Below are positions 4,362 to 5,179 of a stretch of 5,179 nucleotides of DNA, piece after piece (position 1 is the first letter of the stretch; each line of letters starts with the position of its first letter). The notes under the pieces are model-generated. The model had not been told where the DNA came from. It ran no database searches and saw only the letters and a program-made list of their open reading frames with translations. This stretch comes from Xanthobacteraceae bacterium (lineage in GTDB: Bacteria > Pseudomonadota > Alphaproteobacteria > Rhizobiales > Xanthobacteraceae). Made by a program: the position numbers and the translations under genes. The DNA is taken from the NCBI GenBank assembly GCA_030043335.1, contig JASHXX010000030.1:1-5179 (forward strand), read 5' to 3'.

Positions 4362-5179
4362 ATGCACGGGTCTGCGCTCGCTCCGGTCCCCAGCGAACGA
4401 CATCTGCCGGCAATTTCGCGCATCGTTGCGCTGATGGACAATTTCTCGCTCGAGGCAACCCGACCGTCGGCGGCCGACATTGCCGCACTCGCAGCGCTCA
4501 GGCGCGGCACGCGGGTTTATGTCAGCGCCGTGCCCAACCGTCCGGCACAGGAGGTGATCGCGGCGGCGGAGCGGCTGCGCGCCGCCGGTTTCGAGCCGGT
4601 TCCCCATGTCGCGGTGCGCAACTTTGCGACGGAGGCGGCGCTCGACGAGTTCCTCGCCCGGCTCAACGACGCGGCGGACGTGCGCTGCGCGTTGGTGATT
4701 GCCGGCGACCGCGCCGAATGCGGCGCATTCCGATCCGCCGTCGAGGCCATCGACTCAGGCGTGCTGGGCCGTCGCGGCATCCGCACGATCGGCATTGCCG
4801 GCTATCCCGCAGGCCACCCGCGTATCGGCCATGAAGAACTCAACCGCGCGCTCGCGGCAAAAATCGCAGCCGCAGAGGCGACCGGGCTCAGCGTCGAGGT
4901 CGTTACCCAGTTCTGCTTCGATGCGCGCGCGATTCTCGACTTTATCGCCCGGCTGCGCGCGTTCGGTTTCGATCATCGCCTGCGCATCGGGCTTGCCGGG
5001 CCGACCAGCCTCGCCGCGCTCCTTCGCTATGCGAATCGCTGCGGCGTGCACGCCTCCGTACAGGCGCTGGCGCGACGCTCCGGCCTCGTCCGGCAAATGT
5101 TCGCCATGACCGCGCCTGATGATTTGGTGCACAAGCTCGCCGAGGCCGCTCCGCCCGGCGTCTCTTGGCACTTCTTCTC
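4362..5179 (+). CDS. Methylenetetrahydrofolate reductase family protein (MetF-like), 3' end cut off
   Basis: Open from ATG 4362 to the window end: 272 complete codons, no stop. It begins three bases after the methyltransferase stop, so translation is probably coupled; no strong ribosome-binding site is seen. The protein fits the FAD-dependent TIM-barrel MetF family, which interconverts methylene- and 5-methyl-tetrahydrofolate. Residues matching E. coli MetF functional positions are E31 (in FSLEATRP, replacing FEFFPP), H82 (VPHVAVRN), D116 (IAGD), Y148 (GIAGYPAGHP) and Q183 (TQFCFD). The family's usual PGIMPV-like segment is replaced by RIGLAGPTS (208-216). The last visible residues, VSWHFF, match the strand near the C-terminus (VHFYT in E. 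coli), so only about 15-30 residues are probably missing. It is a divergent subgroup and may not be the housekeeping MetF, so no gene symbol is given. It may run in the oxidative direction in a demethylation pathway, which is inference. Confidence 0.9.
   Translation, partial: MHGSALAPVPSERHLPAISRIVALMDNFSLEATRPSAADIAALAALRRGTRVYVSAVPNRPAQEVIAAAERLRAAGFEPVPHVAVRNFATEAALDEFLARLNDAADVRCALVIAGDRAECGAFRSAVEAIDSGVLGRRGIRTIGIAGYPAGHPRIGHEELNRALAAKIAAAEATGLSVEVVTQFCFDARAILDFIARLRAFGFDHRLRIGLAGPTSLAALLRYANRCGVHASVQALARRSGLVRQMFAMTAPDDLVHKLAEAAPPGVSWHFF

Noticed and set aside
4125..4834. Overlapping frames on both strands across the methyltransferase/MetF-like junction
   Set aside because: Arg/Ala-rich shadow readings; the MetF-like frame starting at 4362 explains this stretch with family-wide motifs.

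Overview
The window is GC-rich chromosomal DNA with the coding style and gene families of an alphaproteobacterium, most likely of the Hyphomicrobiales (Bradyrhizobium/Rhodopseudomonas/Xanthobacteraceae-like). This placement rests on remembered family resemblance, mainly the MbfA-type iron exporter and the methyltransferase plus MetF-like pair. No database was searched. The window starts inside one gene and ends inside another. I see no tRNA, rRNA, CRISPR array, transposase or phage gene.

Left part (1-1903, all + strand): the C-terminal membrane half of an MbfA-type (erythrin-VIT1) iron exporter; a DUF1801 protein whose most likely GTG start overlaps the mbfA stop codon; and, 55 bp further on, a complete metallophosphoesterase with every metal-binding motif intact.

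Middle (1904-2960): a 39-bp convergent gap with a small direct repeat, then a minus-strand gene for an unrecognised cytosolic protein with a single C-terminal membrane anchor (ATG at 2527, stop at 1943). Upstream of it is a 433-bp divergent intergenic region (2528-2960). It is rich in inverted repeats, has four TTGTGG/CCACAA boxes and a relatively AT-rich patch at about 2771-2820, and must hold the promoters of both divergent genes.

Right part (2961-5179, + strand): a two-gene operon. The first gene is a 465-aa class I SAM-dependent methyltransferase with an N-terminal DNA-binding-like helical domain and a good Shine-Dalgarno site. Three bases after it begins a divergent methylenetetrahydrofolate reductase (MetF-like), cut off by the window end. 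One gene uses methyl groups from SAM and the other handles the folate-bound methyl group that feeds SAM synthesis, so the pair looks like a one-carbon module with unknown substrate. This pair and the structured region in front of it are the parts most worth a second look. The rest looks like ordinary core or conserved accessory genome.
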